Assembly (NCBI GenBank): GCA_000989525.1
Contig: LBON01000001.1
Span: 62,001 to 126,000, forward strand
Source: a candidate division TM6 bacterium GW2011_GWF2_32_72
Lineage (GTDB): Bacteria > Babelota > Babeliae > Babelales > GWF2-32-72
Reading direction: 5' to 3'
DNA length: 64,000 nt
The position numbers and the translations under genes were made by a program. Shown in pieces: positions 44,924 through 56,022 of this stretch. How positions within the stretch are numbered: position 1 is the first letter of the stretch; each line of letters opens with the position of its first letter. Below the pieces are notes generated by a model that did not search any database, was not told where the DNA came from, and worked only from the letters and a program-made list of their open reading frames with translations.

Positions 44924-46057
44924 TTAAGCAACTATTTGATTTCCTATAATTCCATGTTGTTTTGCAATTGCCCTTGCTTCCCCTTTAAAAATCGCCTTGG
45001 CTAAAACTTGTTTTTTGTTTTCAATAAAATCTTCTTTTTCTTCTAATTCTAAAAGTAATAAAGATTTTGAATCCATATCTTTTTTTACTTTCTCATAAAA
45101 ATTTTTGAGGTCTAGTTCTTCGCCTGTCAACTCTATAAAATAACAAAATCGATGAAGAAGCGTTTGAAAAAGATCGTCTAGATCATCAACATTGGAGACT
45201 ATTTTTTTATCAACTAATCCATAAAGTTGAGTTTGTATTTTTTTTACATTTTCCCATGTGCCAGCCTGATCTTGTGGTGTCCAAACTAGCTTAGTAATTG
45301 CATGTTCTAAAAATCGTAATGTAGCAGATCGCATACTTTCTATTGATGTTTTTTCTTCTAAAGCTTCTTCTGGATTCAAGTTAGATTTAAGTTCGTTTGA
45401 AATATGATCAAAAAATTGATCTGGAGATTTTTTAAAAAAAGAAAAATGGGATAAAAAATTATTGTATAAAATATTTTTAATATTGCTGGTAATTTTTTCA
45501 ACTGAAGTTTGTTGCTTCTCTATAAAGTGTTGTTTAATTAAGTTTGGAAATTGATCAAGCATTTCTGTGAATGCAGCAGAATTTACATAACTACTATATT
45601 TTAGTTTTTGGTTAAATAATTTAATTATACCTTGGCTGTACTCTCTTGATTGGCCCGTGCTGTTGCCTTGCTCTAAAAATTGTAAAAAGTGAGAAAAGTT
45701 ATTAGGTAAAAAATTTTCACCATATTCTTTGTGATTATAAGTATGTTTTAAAAAACATTTAATGCCGGCAGGTGTAAATTTTACAGGCTTACAGAGGTCT
45801 TCTAGTGATGCCTGATTTAAATTGGTATAATCTTGTTCTGCATCATTATTTAAATTAATGTCTGTTTTGGATTTTATTGTTTTGGATGCTTCTTTTGTAT
45901 TTATATTATTGTGTTTATCTGGAAACTCTTGATTCTGCGATACTTTTAAATTAAGACTAGAAGAAGCTTGTTTTTTATAGTCGCTTATTTTATGTTGTTC
46001 TGCACAAAAACATGAAACTGGAATTAAAAGGGTGAGAAAAAAGATTAACTTTTTCAT
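44924..46057 (-). CDS. Exported helical protein of unknown function
   Basis: 377 residues with a signal peptide (about 1-19, cleavage near FCA-E). Residues 20-85 are Lys/Ser/Asn-rich and disordered-looking; the rest is mostly helical and charged, with no membrane helix and no domain I recognise. It is convergent with the zinc-finger gene (23 bases apart, no obvious terminator) and divergent from gspF. By position it could be a secreted substrate; nothing in the sequence proves that. Confidence 0.65.
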   Translation of the reverse strand: MKKLIFFLTLLIPVSCFCAEQHKISDYKKQASSSLNLKVSQNQEFPDKHNNINTKEASKTIKSKTDINLNNDAEQDYTNLNQASLEDLCKPVKFTPAGIKCFLKHTYNHKEYGENFLPNNFSHFLQFLEQGNSTGQSREYSQGIIKLFNQKLKYSSYVNSAAFTEMLDQFPNLIKQHFIEKQQTSVEKITSNIKNILYNNFLSHFSFFKKSPDQFFDHISNELKSNLNPEEALEEKTSIESMRSATLRFLEHAITKLVWTPQDQAGTWENVKKIQTQLYGLVDKKIVSNVDDLDDLFQTLLHRFCYFIELTGEELDLKNFYEKVKKDMDSKSLLLLELEEKEDFIENKKQVLAKAIFKGEARAIAKQHGIIGNQIVA

Positions 46058-46153
46058 AATATTTGTATCCTTGTTCTTTTTTTTCTACAATATTTAAGAC
46101 TTAGCATCCTATCATGGAATAAGAAGTTTAATCAAGATCAAAGGGTTTGTCAG

Positions 46154-47377
46154 ATGGCTTTATATTTTTACCAGGCTTTGTCCCGAGATGGAAGTCAAAT
46201 TACAGGTACGTATGATGCAGCATCTGTCACAGATGTACGCAAATATCTTGTGGGTTTGGGATCCTTCCCTACAAAAATTGAATTAGCGTCTTCTCGTAAA
46301 TCATTTATTCAGGAATTTGGGCAACTTTTTGTTGGCAGTGTGTCTATAAAAGATAAATTAGTTTTTACAAAACAACTTTCCGTTTTATTAAAAGCGGGTG
46401 TTCCTTTGCTTCAATCTTTAGAGTTACTTTCAGATCAATTTAAGGGCCGCTTTCATCAAATACTTGTGGAGCTTAAGGACTTTGTTAAAGAAGGTAAGTC
46501 TTTGGCTGATGGTATGAGTAGGTATCCAGATGTTTTTGATGGGATTTATGTTCAATTAGTGAGGGCTGGTGAAGCTAGTGGCCAGCTTGAAATGATTCTT
46601 GAGCGACTTGTTGGCTTTATGGAAAAAAGTGAAGAATTTAAATCTAAAGTTCGTGGTGCATTAATTTATCCTGTAACTCAGCTTGTTATTATTTTTGCAG
46701 CGGCCCTTGGAATATTAGTTTTTATTGTGCCTAAATTAAAAGATGCGCTCTTGCAAATGACAAAGGATAAAGATATACCTTGGTACACACAAATTGTATT
46801 TGATTTATCAGATGGTATTCGCAATTATTGGTGGATGTTTTTAATTGGATTAGCGGTGGTAGTAATTGCGTTTGCATATTGGAAGTCTACTGTAACTGGT
46901 CAGTTAAGATGGGACAAATTAAAATTAAAACTTCCTCTTATTAAAGTTTTTACACGTCAGGGTGCAATTGTTCGTTTTTGTCAAACTCTTGGAATGCTTT
47001 TGAACTCAGGTGTTAATCTTTCTGAATCTTTGGATATTGTTGTGAAGGTTGTGGATAACAAAGTTCTTTCATTAACTTTAGAGGAGGCGCGAGACAAAAT
47101 TTTAAAACAAGGTAAAATAGCCCAGTATTTGAATCAAACTAATATTTTTCCTACTATGGCTATTTATATGATAAGCACTGGTGAGCAAAGTGGTGAATTA
47201 GGTGGGATGTTAAATGAAGTTGGGGAAATTTATGGTAGAGAATTAAATGAACTGGCTGATAATCTTACAAAGACTTTAGAACCATTAATGATTGTTGTAA
47301 TGGCTATAGTAGTTGGTGGAATTGTTGGTGCAGTTTTGATTCCAATATTGATGGCAAGTCAAAATATTCAAATGTAA
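46154..47377 (+). CDS. gspF: T2SS/T4P inner-membrane platform protein GspF/PilC
   Basis: 407 residues in two repeated GspF domains (about 65-190 and 270-395), with membrane helices near 170-190, 220-240 and 375-398. Family stretches are clear: FTKQLSVLLKAGVPLLQSLELL and its repeat FCQTLGMLLNSGVNLSESLDIV, and the second-domain MISTGEQSGELGGML. The N-terminal ~60 residues are the usual cytoplasmic part that contacts the ATPase. It opens a six-gene pseudopilus operon. No gspE precedes it, although gspE-gspF is the usual order. Confidence 0.95.
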   Translation: MALYFYQALSRDGSQITGTYDAASVTDVRKYLVGLGSFPTKIELASSRKSFIQEFGQLFVGSVSIKDKLVFTKQLSVLLKAGVPLLQSLELLSDQFKGRFHQILVELKDFVKEGKSLADGMSRYPDVFDGIYVQLVRAGEASGQLEMILERLVGFMEKSEEFKSKVRGALIYPVTQLVIIFAAALGILVFIVPKLKDALLQMTKDKDIPWYTQIVFDLSDGIRNYWWMFLIGLAVVVIAFAYWKSTVTGQLRWDKLKLKLPLIKVFTRQGAIVRFCQTLGMLLNSGVNLSESLDIVVKVVDNKVLSLTLEEARDKILKQGKIAQYLNQTNIFPTMAIYMISTGEQSGELGGMLNEVGEIYGRELNELADNLTKTLEPLMIVVMAIVVGGIVGAVLIPILMASQNIQM

Positions 47378-47395
47378 TAATTTTAAGGAGTTTTT

Positions 47396-47770
47396 ATGGT
47401 TACATCAAAAAATGGATTCAGTTTAGTTGAATTCATGATTTATTCAGTTATAGTTGCTTTCCTTATTGTGGGTGTTTTTACTATGTATAAAAAGATCCAA
47501 ACAACAATGAAATCTAGTCAAGCTGATACAGAGATAGGGATGCTTAAGGCTAATATAGAAAATTATAAGGCTCGTATGGGAAAATATCCTTCAAGCTTGG
47601 ATGATCTTGTTAAAATACCTTCTGATCCAGCATTGAGAGATAAGTATCCAACTGGCGGTTTTTTGCCAGGAGAAAAAGAAGCTCCTAAAGATCCTTGGGG
47701 TAATGAATATAGATATAAAAATTTGGGAAAAACTTTTATGCTTGAATCAACTGCTGGGCAGGAAGAGTAA
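47396..47770 (+). CDS. gspG: Major pseudopilin GspG
   Basis: 124 residues. Prepilin signal with cleavage G/FSLVE and Glu at +5, one membrane helix, then the GspG globular part including YPSSLDDL and the C-terminal APKDPWGNEYRYKNLG calcium-site region that identifies GspG. It builds the periplasmic pseudopilus. AAGGAG precedes the ATG, and its stop is directly followed by the gspH-like ATG. Confidence 0.93.
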   Translation: MVTSKNGFSLVEFMIYSVIVAFLIVGVFTMYKKIQTTMKSSQADTEIGMLKANIENYKARMGKYPSSLDDLVKIPSDPALRDKYPTGGFLPGEKEAPKDPWGNEYRYKNLGKTFMLESTAGQEE

Positions 47771-48298
47771 ATGCCTAAATTAGGTTTTTCTTTAGTTGAA
47801 TTAATTTTAGTCATCGCCCTTGTTGGGGCGATGATGATTTTTGTGACAAGGTTTTTTTGGTTAAGAGACCCTGATGCGCCAAGAAAGCAATTTGTAGTTG
47901 ATTTAAATGGACTTGTGCAAAGTTGTTGGTCTGATGCACTTGAAACTGGTAAGTTGCATCGTGTTTATTTTGATTTGAAAAAAAAACAGATTCGAGCTGA
48001 AATAGAGGTTGAAAAATCTAAAAAAGAGGGCGGTGAATCTAAATTTAACATCCAACAAGGCGGGAAGTCATTAATAACATGGCCATCAAATTATGTGATT
48101 AAAGATTTTTTTGTGTCTGACCAAAATGAATCTAAAAATATAGATAAGCTTGAAAGTATATTTTTTTATATAACATCTGATGGTACTCAAGATGTAATTA
48201 TTAATGTTGCAAATGAAGAAGATGGTATGACCATGGGTCTTGTTTTAAACCCTTTTGCTATGCAGTTCAAAGATTATGGAAACTTTAAAAAACCATAG
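47771..48298 (+). CDS. Minor pseudopilin, GspH-like
   Basis: 175 residues beginning MPKLG/FSLVELILVIALVG, a textbook prepilin cleavage site with Glu5. The rest is a beta-rich domain (VVDLNGLVQSCWSDALETGKLHRVYFDLKKK resembles GspH/FimT). Position between gspG and a gspI-like gene supports GspH. The start abuts the gspG stop with no gap, so translation is coupled. Confidence 0.82.
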   Translation: MPKLGFSLVELILVIALVGAMMIFVTRFFWLRDPDAPRKQFVVDLNGLVQSCWSDALETGKLHRVYFDLKKKQIRAEIEVEKSKKEGGESKFNIQQGGKSLITWPSNYVIKDFFVSDQNESKNIDKLESIFFYITSDGTQDVIINVANEEDGMTMGLVLNPFAMQFKDYGNFKKP

Positions 48299-48749
48299 TG
48301 CAAAATCCGGTTTTATGTTGATGGAGGTTTTGTTTGCGGTTGTTATTTTTGGCACTGTATTTACTCTTTTGCTACGCAATCAGATGAATTTAACTATCAA
48401 TGTTTATAGAACTTCAGCAATTCGATCTCGTTTATTTCAGGTTAAAGATTTGTTGGTTAGAGCGTCCTCAGATGTAAATATGTATGATAAGAAAAAATAT
48501 ACAAAAGAAGTTAATTTTCCAGATACAGTTTTAACTTATAGTTTGGATAAAATTCAAAAATCTTCTTCTTTAAAAAGTTTTAAAAACCTTTTCATTCAAA
48601 AAGTTGTTGGAAAGTCTTCAGAGGGCTCTGAATCTTTAGTTACTTTGTTTTATAAAATGGAAAAAAAGAAAAAAGAGCCAGAAAAAACTTCTTTAAACCA
48701 GTCTGGTAAAAAACTTTCAGAGCGACAGAAGCCTGAGGTAGCCCAATGA
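48276..48749 (+). CDS. Minor pseudopilin, GspI-like
   Basis: 157 residues from the ATG at 48276; a TTG at 48255 would add 7 residues. The prepilin site is SG/FMLMEVLFAVVIFG with Glu at +5. The small globular domain is followed by a Lys/Glu-rich tail. The GspI assignment rests on gene order (G-H-I-J-K) and small size. It overlaps gspH by 23 bases and gspJ by 4. Confidence 0.75.
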   Translation: METLKNHSAKSGFMLMEVLFAVVIFGTVFTLLLRNQMNLTINVYRTSAIRSRLFQVKDLLVRASSDVNMYDKKKYTKEVNFPDTVLTYSLDKIQKSSSLKSFKNLFIQKVVGKSSEGSESLVTLFYKMEKKKKEPEKTSLNQSGKKLSERQKPEVAQ

Positions 48750-49990
48750 AGTTTATAAAACCTGGTACATCAATGGTTGAAGCCATGTTGGCTATAGCAA
48801 TTTCGGCTATGTTGGCAATTGCTATTTTTAGAGCTTTTTCAAATATTAAAGATGCCTCTATGATGCTGGGAAAGGCAATTGATTTTGATATGAGTGCATT
48901 AATTTTGCAAAATCAGTTGGATAAAGATATAGCCGGAGTTTTTGTTCCATTTATTTCTGGCCCAGAAGTAAATGATGAGAAAAAAAATTCTAAAAATAAA
49001 ATTCAAAGTGATGATCAAACTAGAGTGGATAAATCAAAGGAATCAGATGGTGATGATAAAAAGCCGTCAAAAGATTTAGAGGGTAAAGATAAAAAAGAGT
49101 CTGTTGAGGGTAGCAAAAAATCTAAAGAAGATGAGAAAGATAAAGTTAAGCCCTTGGAAAAAATATTTTTTTCAGAAAAATCAGATAATAATATTGGGGT
49201 TTTAACATTTATTTCAAGTAATCCATTGCAAGTATTTACTGCCATTGGAAAAGAAAAAATTTTTGGAAAACCAAAACCTAGAATTGTGCGGGTTTATTAT
49301 TGGTTAGAAAAAAGCGATGATGTTTTGGGTGCCAAAAAATTAATGCGTGGTGAATCGGTTGATTTAAATTATGTTGATCCAACAAAAAAAACTAAAAATA
49401 TTCGAGCTTTCACTATAGTAGATGGTGTGAAAGAGCTTTCTTTTGAATACACATATGTTGAAGTAAAAAAAGAAAAAACAACTAAAAAAATAGATGAATC
49501 TATAGAAGAAACAGAAAAAGCAAAGATACAAAAAACAACCATGGAAGAAACAACTAAGACGCAAAAAACATTTAAACAAACAGATGTATGGCATTATGAT
49601 GAAGGCAAACAACAAAAAGAAGACTTGCCTGCACTTCCCGAATTAGTTGCTGCAAAAATTAGGTTTATTAATGATATTGGTGAAGAGCAGACATTTGATT
49701 TTAGTTTTAAAATTTATGTTCCAGAACCAGATGTTGTCGCCCCAAGTATTAAAAAAAGAATGCAAACAGCTTTTAATTTTAACGAAATAAAACAAGAGCT
49801 TGCTAAAAGAATTGGTCCGCCTGTGCGTAAGCTTAATATAGCCACAAATGCAAACGGAGTAAGGGTTGTTCAATTTGCCCCTACCAATTCTTCAGGGCCA
49901 AGTGAACGTTTAAATAGTAGGTTAAAAATGTTAGATGATACTCTTTTAAAATCGCGACAATCAAGGGTGAATGAGGTGAAGAATGCTTAA
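48746..49990 (+). CDS. Minor pseudopilin, GspJ-like, with charged insertion
   Basis: 414 residues, about twice the usual GspJ length. The N-terminal helix (PG/TSMVEAMLAIAISAMLAIAIFR) is prepilin-like. A Lys/Asp/Glu-rich low-complexity block (about 75-130) and a second Lys/Glu/Thr-rich block (about 235-285) interrupt the beta domain (GVLTFISSNPLQVF..., RVYYWLEKSDD is GspJ-like). The inserts are probably flexible. It overlaps the gspI-like gene by 4 bases and the gspK-like gene by 8. Confidence 0.78.
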   Translation: MKFIKPGTSMVEAMLAIAISAMLAIAIFRAFSNIKDASMMLGKAIDFDMSALILQNQLDKDIAGVFVPFISGPEVNDEKKNSKNKIQSDDQTRVDKSKESDGDDKKPSKDLEGKDKKESVEGSKKSKEDEKDKVKPLEKIFFSEKSDNNIGVLTFISSNPLQVFTAIGKEKIFGKPKPRIVRVYYWLEKSDDVLGAKKLMRGESVDLNYVDPTKKTKNIRAFTIVDGVKELSFEYTYVEVKKEKTTKKIDESIEETEKAKIQKTTMEETTKTQKTFKQTDVWHYDEGKQQKEDLPALPELVAAKIRFINDIGEEQTFDFSFKIYVPEPDVVAPSIKKRMQTAFNFNEIKQELAKRIGPPVRKLNIATNANGVRVVQFAPTNSSGPSERLNSRLKMLDDTLLKSRQSRVNEVKNA

Positions 49991-51062
49991 GCGTCAATCA
50001 AAGCCTGGATATACTCTTATGTTGACCATGATTTCCATTATGGCTTTAATTGCGGTATTTGTTTTTATTTCTAGCCGCGCAACGAATTATTTTAGAACCT
50101 CGGGTGCTTTAATGGATAAAGAACAGGCTAAATTGTTGGCCCTTGGTGGACTGCAAATTGCATTTGCTCAGTTAAATCAAGATGTTGAAAAGAAAGCAGA
50201 AAAAGAAGAAAAGGGTATGCCAACTGATGTTGAAGGTAAAAAGTTAAAAGAACTTTTGCCTATTTTGAATCGGTGGCAAGAATTTCCATTAACATATAAA
50301 GCAGATGGGGTTGATGGGGAAATAAAAATTTGCATTTGCTGTGAAAATGGAAAAATCGATATTAATAGTATTTATGATTTTAAAAAACATAAATTTGTAG
50401 ATGAACCTGATAAAAAATCTGATAAGCAGGGGGAAAATCAAAAAACACAGGAAAAAGAAAAATTTACTATTCGTAAAAGTTTAGAAACTCTTTTTAAGAA
50501 CCTTTCTACAAAGGTTGGAGGAAAAGATTTATTTGCTTCTTTTGAAAAATTTCTAAAAGAACGTAAATACAGGTTAAATGATGTTACAGAGTTGTTTGAA
50601 ATGCCTGAATTTATGGTTTTTAAGGATAAAATATTTTATAATCCAGACTCTAAAGATGTTGCACTTAATGATGTTTTTACAACTTGGAGTGTAGACCAAA
50701 AAATTCAGCCTTGGGTTCTTTCTCATTCATTAGTTAATTTGTTTGGTCTTTCTGAGATACAGGTCTCTAAGGATGGAATATTGCAAAAAAATGTTGAAAA
50801 AGCTTTGGGCTCATTTAAGCGAAATGCCAACTGGCAGCAGGATTGGGACAAAAGTTTAAAAGAAGTTTACGGAAAAGATTATAAAACTCTTTCTAAAGAT
50901 TTTGGAGGTTGGTTAAACTCTCAATTTGAAGTTAACCTGTTTTCTGTGATATCTTGGGGAAAGTTTAGGAATATGACTCAGAAATTATGTGCTATAATAG
51001 AAAAATCTGACGATAAACAAAGTGATACAGGATTTAGAATTTTAAAGTTGTATTGGCTTTAA
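49983..51062 (+). CDS. Minor pseudopilin, GspK-like
   Basis: 359 residues. The N-terminal helix (KPG/YTLMLTMISIMALIAVFVF) has a prepilin-like Gly cleavage site but lacks Glu at +5, a known GspK trait. Then comes AKLLALGGLQIAFAQLNQD (the GspK post-helix stretch), a CENGKIDINSIYDF region typical of GspK, and a large helical insertion domain. GspK caps the pseudopilus tip with GspI and GspJ. It is last of the pseudopilin genes. Confidence 0.82.
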   Translation: MLKRQSKPGYTLMLTMISIMALIAVFVFISSRATNYFRTSGALMDKEQAKLLALGGLQIAFAQLNQDVEKKAEKEEKGMPTDVEGKKLKELLPILNRWQEFPLTYKADGVDGEIKICICCENGKIDINSIYDFKKHKFVDEPDKKSDKQGENQKTQEKEKFTIRKSLETLFKNLSTKVGGKDLFASFEKFLKERKYRLNDVTELFEMPEFMVFKDKIFYNPDSKDVALNDVFTTWSVDQKIQPWVLSHSLVNLFGLSEIQVSKDGILQKNVEKALGSFKRNANWQQDWDKSLKEVYGKDYKTLSKDFGGWLNSQFEVNLFSVISWGKFRNMTQKLCAIIEKSDDKQSDTGFRILKLYWL

Positions 51063-51086
51063 ATTTTATTTGAGAAGGATTTGATT

Positions 51087-52736
51087 TTGGAAATTAAAAC
51101 TGAGACTAAAGTTGGTCTGTTTATATTAGTTGCGATATCTATATTTGTTTACATGGGTTTTTCTATTGGGGCATTTCGCTTTGATAGGACTGGTTATAGT
51201 AAATATTATGTTAATTTTACAAATGTATCTGGCCTTTCTAGGAAGGCCGAAGTAAAAATAGCTGGTGTTGATGTTGGCTGGTTAGAAGATTTTGAATTAA
51301 CAGAAATTGATAATATGGCTAAGGTCACATTGATGATTAAAAAAGGATACGTACTTCATAAAGATGCGTATGCAACAATAAAACAGGATGGGCTTCTTGG
51401 AACAAAATATATTGAAGTATGTCCTGGTGATCCATTATTACCAAAATTAGATCGCGGTGCAACGTTGACTCGTCCAAGTGTGTCGCAAGTTTCTTTTGAT
51501 GATGCATTACAGAATTTTAAAAAGATTGTGGATAATGTAGAAGAAGTTACTGGGACATTGAGAGAAGCTATGGCTGGTCCTGATGGCAAAGCCCAACTTA
51601 AGGAAACATTTAATTCTATGAATGAGGCGTCCAGAAGACTTGCTTCTTTTGCTGAAACCATGGATAGAACAGTTTCTCGTAATGAAGAAAGTATCTCTGA
51701 AATGGTTGGAGACTTTAAAGAATTTGCAAGAGAGGCCAGAGAAAAACTCATTCCAATTGGAAAAGATGTTAATCGTGTTGCAGACAAGCTTGATTCTGAA
51801 GTTTTACCTGCATTTCAAGATAGCATGAACACCGTTGCCAGTGTGTTTGATAGAGATTTTGATAGGGTTGCTACCAAATTGGAAAAAACAGCAGGATCCT
51901 TTGAGGGTGCGGCCGTTGAAGCAAGAGATGGATTTAAAAACATTGGTAATGTGGCCGGAAAAATTGATGATGGCAAAGGTGTTTTGGGTGGCTTGGTTAA
52001 TGATGATCAAACATACAAAGATCTTAAATTTGCTATTAGTGGTTTGAAAAATTATTTTGCAAAAATTGATGACATGAGTTTGATAATCGATTCACACTTT
52101 GAATCGATGTCGCGTGTAACTAAAGATTATAATGAAAAAGATTCTAAAGGTTATTTCGAATTAAAGATTTATCCAAATGATGATCATTTCTATATGATAC
52201 AATTGGTTACTTCTGAAAAAGGTTTCATCGATAGAAAAGAAAAACGATTGAAGTGGGAAGATAATTGCGGCGATGAAATTTATTACGATAAAGAAAAATT
52301 TGATAAGTACAGGGATACAATTAGGTTTGCTCCAATAACCAAGAAGGCAACAAGGCACCGTGATTCGCTAAGAGTTGGTGCGCAGATGGGTAAAATTTTT
52401 GGCTCATGGGGTTTCCGCGCAGGTTTGATAGACAATACTTTTGGTGTTGGTGTGGATTATGACATTCCATTCCCAAGTGAAAAATTGCGTTGGATTACGT
52501 CTTTAGAAGCGTATGATTTTAGAGGTAGAAATCTTTGGGATGAGCGTATTACGCACTTGAAGTGGTTAAATAAAATTTATTTCTTGAGGAATGTTTATTT
52601 TGCGTTTGGTGCCGATAACTTTATTAGCAAGAAAGATGCTTCGGGATATTGGGGTGCTGGAATTAGATTTGAGGACGATGATTTAAAATATATCTTGTCC
52701 AAGGTCGGATTTACAGGCATGGGTAGTTCGAATTGA
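51087..52736 (+). CDS. MCE/MlaD family protein with barrel-like C-terminal domain
   Basis: 549 residues from TTG at 51087, chosen because AAGGA at 51075-51079 is 7 bases away; a TTG at 51081 would be too close. One N-terminal membrane helix (about 10-28), then an MCE domain (about 35-120; VSGLSRKAEVKIAGVDVGWLEDFEL and GLLGTKYIEVCPGD are diagnostic), a long helical region (about 140-330), and a C-terminal ~170 residues that read like beta strands with repeated GVGVDYDIPF-like turns. MCE proteins carry lipid between membranes. The usual mlaE and mlaF partners are absent here. It follows the gspK-like gene by 24 bases. Confidence 0.87.
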   Translation: MEIKTETKVGLFILVAISIFVYMGFSIGAFRFDRTGYSKYYVNFTNVSGLSRKAEVKIAGVDVGWLEDFELTEIDNMAKVTLMIKKGYVLHKDAYATIKQDGLLGTKYIEVCPGDPLLPKLDRGATLTRPSVSQVSFDDALQNFKKIVDNVEEVTGTLREAMAGPDGKAQLKETFNSMNEASRRLASFAETMDRTVSRNEESISEMVGDFKEFAREAREKLIPIGKDVNRVADKLDSEVLPAFQDSMNTVASVFDRDFDRVATKLEKTAGSFEGAAVEARDGFKNIGNVAGKIDDGKGVLGGLVNDDQTYKDLKFAISGLKNYFAKIDDMSLIIDSHFESMSRVTKDYNEKDSKGYFELKIYPNDDHFYMIQLVTSEKGFIDRKEKRLKWEDNCGDEIYYDKEKFDKYRDTIRFAPITKKATRHRDSLRVGAQMGKIFGSWGFRAGLIDNTFGVGVDYDIPFPSEKLRWITSLEAYDFRGRNLWDERITHLKWLNKIYFLRNVYFAFGADNFISKKDASGYWGAGIRFEDDDLKYILSKVGFTGMGSSN

Positions 52737-52759
52737 TTATAAAGCGAATCTTTTGTTAA

Positions 52760-54462
<1,703 letters not shown>

Positions 54463-54480
54463 GTTTTTTGGGGAGTAGGG

Positions 54481-55908
54481 ATGTCTAGCAAATTTTGTTT
54501 GCATCTGTTTTTGTCGTTAAATCCATTAAGTTTATTTTTTTTTCAGCAGGCGTCCAGTAATGGGTTGTTACGTAAAAGTGATCAACTTAGTAAATCTAGA
54601 GATGATTTATCTTTTCTTTATTTAAATAATCAAGATTTTCAAGAAGTTTTTTTGAAAAAGGTTGATGATTTTATTGAATCAAAAGATTATGACAAATTAA
54701 TCAAGTGTCTTAATGAAAATTTATCATTTGTAAGCTCAGAAAATTTTGAAGAAGAATCGAACTTTAGATCTCTTAAATTAGCTGTCAAAAAGAAGGATGT
54801 TACAGTCATAAACATTTTATTAAAGCATTTTAATAATGTGTCTAAAAAGGTTAAACAAAGAGAACAATGGTGTGAGGTTTCCTGTGATGAAGACAATCTA
54901 AAAGAATCAAAATTTGATGATGATATTTGGAGATTAACGTGCGCAGTGCGCGCTCATGATTATGTACAAATGGAAAGAATATTGTCTTATCACACGCTAG
55001 ACTTTAATAAAGTAGATTTAAATGGTTATTCAGCTTTGGCGGTAACGTTGGCGTTGCGAGATGCTACGGCTGTTATTATTTTATTATCTTATGGTCATCC
55101 TTGTGCTGTTCCTGTGAATGTTCTTGCGCAATATATGAATAAATATTGTTGTTGGAAGTTTTTGGAAAATTATGTTGATTTTTTGAATAAATTAATGGAT
55201 GATTTTGATCGATTAAATGAGAGTTTAGAAAAAAAAAGAGATCTTGAACAAATAAATAGTTGTATTTCAAAAATTCGAAAAAAAGATTTTCAAATAATGA
55301 ATTTGATAAAAATGGATTTTGATTTAAATATACGTGATAAACAGGGGATGACGACTTTGGAAAAAGCTATTTGTTCTGTAAATATAGGTGCACTTTTCTT
55401 TTTGATTCTTAAGAATGATGTAGATTCAAATGTTTCCAAGATTCGATTGAAAGAGCTTTTAATAAATATGGATCAAAAAAAATTGAACGATTTTTTTTGG
55501 ATTTTACAAAAAAATAAAATGCGTCGGCCCTTGTGGGAAAAAAGAGGTCCAAAAAAAATTGATTTAATTTGCGACCCTACGGATAACAATGATATTTGTC
55601 AGGACATATTAGAAGAATTTGATGCCATTAAATTTGATTTATTATGTGACGCTGTTGAAAAAGATGATATTGAAAAATTAACTTTTTTATTGAAAATTGG
55701 TGATTTTTCTAAAATGGATATTTCAACAATATGTCTAAATAATTGTTCTGATCCAGTTAAAAGTTGTTTCAAATCGTATGAAAATAAAGCCATAGGGTTT
55801 GATTTGGACGAAGAAGATTGGCGGTCAAAGATATCAGCACAGGGAGCTAGCCTTTCAGTAGATGGTAGAAGTTGGTTAAAAATTGATGAATTTGATCCGT
55901 TTAAATAA
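54481..55908 (+). CDS. Ankyrin-repeat-like protein, possibly exported
   Basis: 475 residues. A hydrophobic N-terminus (about 5-24) could be a signal peptide, though it is not a clean one. Ankyrin-like helix pairs are seen at about 150-205 (DFNKVDLNGYSALAVTLALRDATAVIILLSYG) and 275-320 (DFDLNIRDKQGMTTLEKAICSVNIGALFFLIL), with weaker ones at both ends. Such proteins are frequent effectors or scaffolds in intracellular bacteria. GGGGAG precedes the ATG. It follows atpC by 18 bases but need not be related in function. Confidence 0.65.
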   Translation: MSSKFCLHLFLSLNPLSLFFFQQASSNGLLRKSDQLSKSRDDLSFLYLNNQDFQEVFLKKVDDFIESKDYDKLIKCLNENLSFVSSENFEEESNFRSLKLAVKKKDVTVINILLKHFNNVSKKVKQREQWCEVSCDEDNLKESKFDDDIWRLTCAVRAHDYVQMERILSYHTLDFNKVDLNGYSALAVTLALRDATAVIILLSYGHPCAVPVNVLAQYMNKYCCWKFLENYVDFLNKLMDDFDRLNESLEKKRDLEQINSCISKIRKKDFQIMNLIKMDFDLNIRDKQGMTTLEKAICSVNIGALFFLILKNDVDSNVSKIRLKELLINMDQKKLNDFFWILQKNKMRRPLWEKRGPKKIDLICDPTDNNDICQDILEEFDAIKFDLLCDAVEKDDIEKLTFLLKIGDFSKMDISTICLNNCSDPVKSCFKSYENKAIGFDLDEEDWRSKISAQGASLSVDGRSWLKIDEFDPFK

Positions 55909-56022
55909 TTAAACTGAAAACATAGTATCGAATTAAAAACAATTTTTTAATTTTTCAATGTCTTGTTTATTAATATAGTTTTTTGTAAACCTGAATAAAG
56001 TTTAAACATACAGGAGAGTTGT

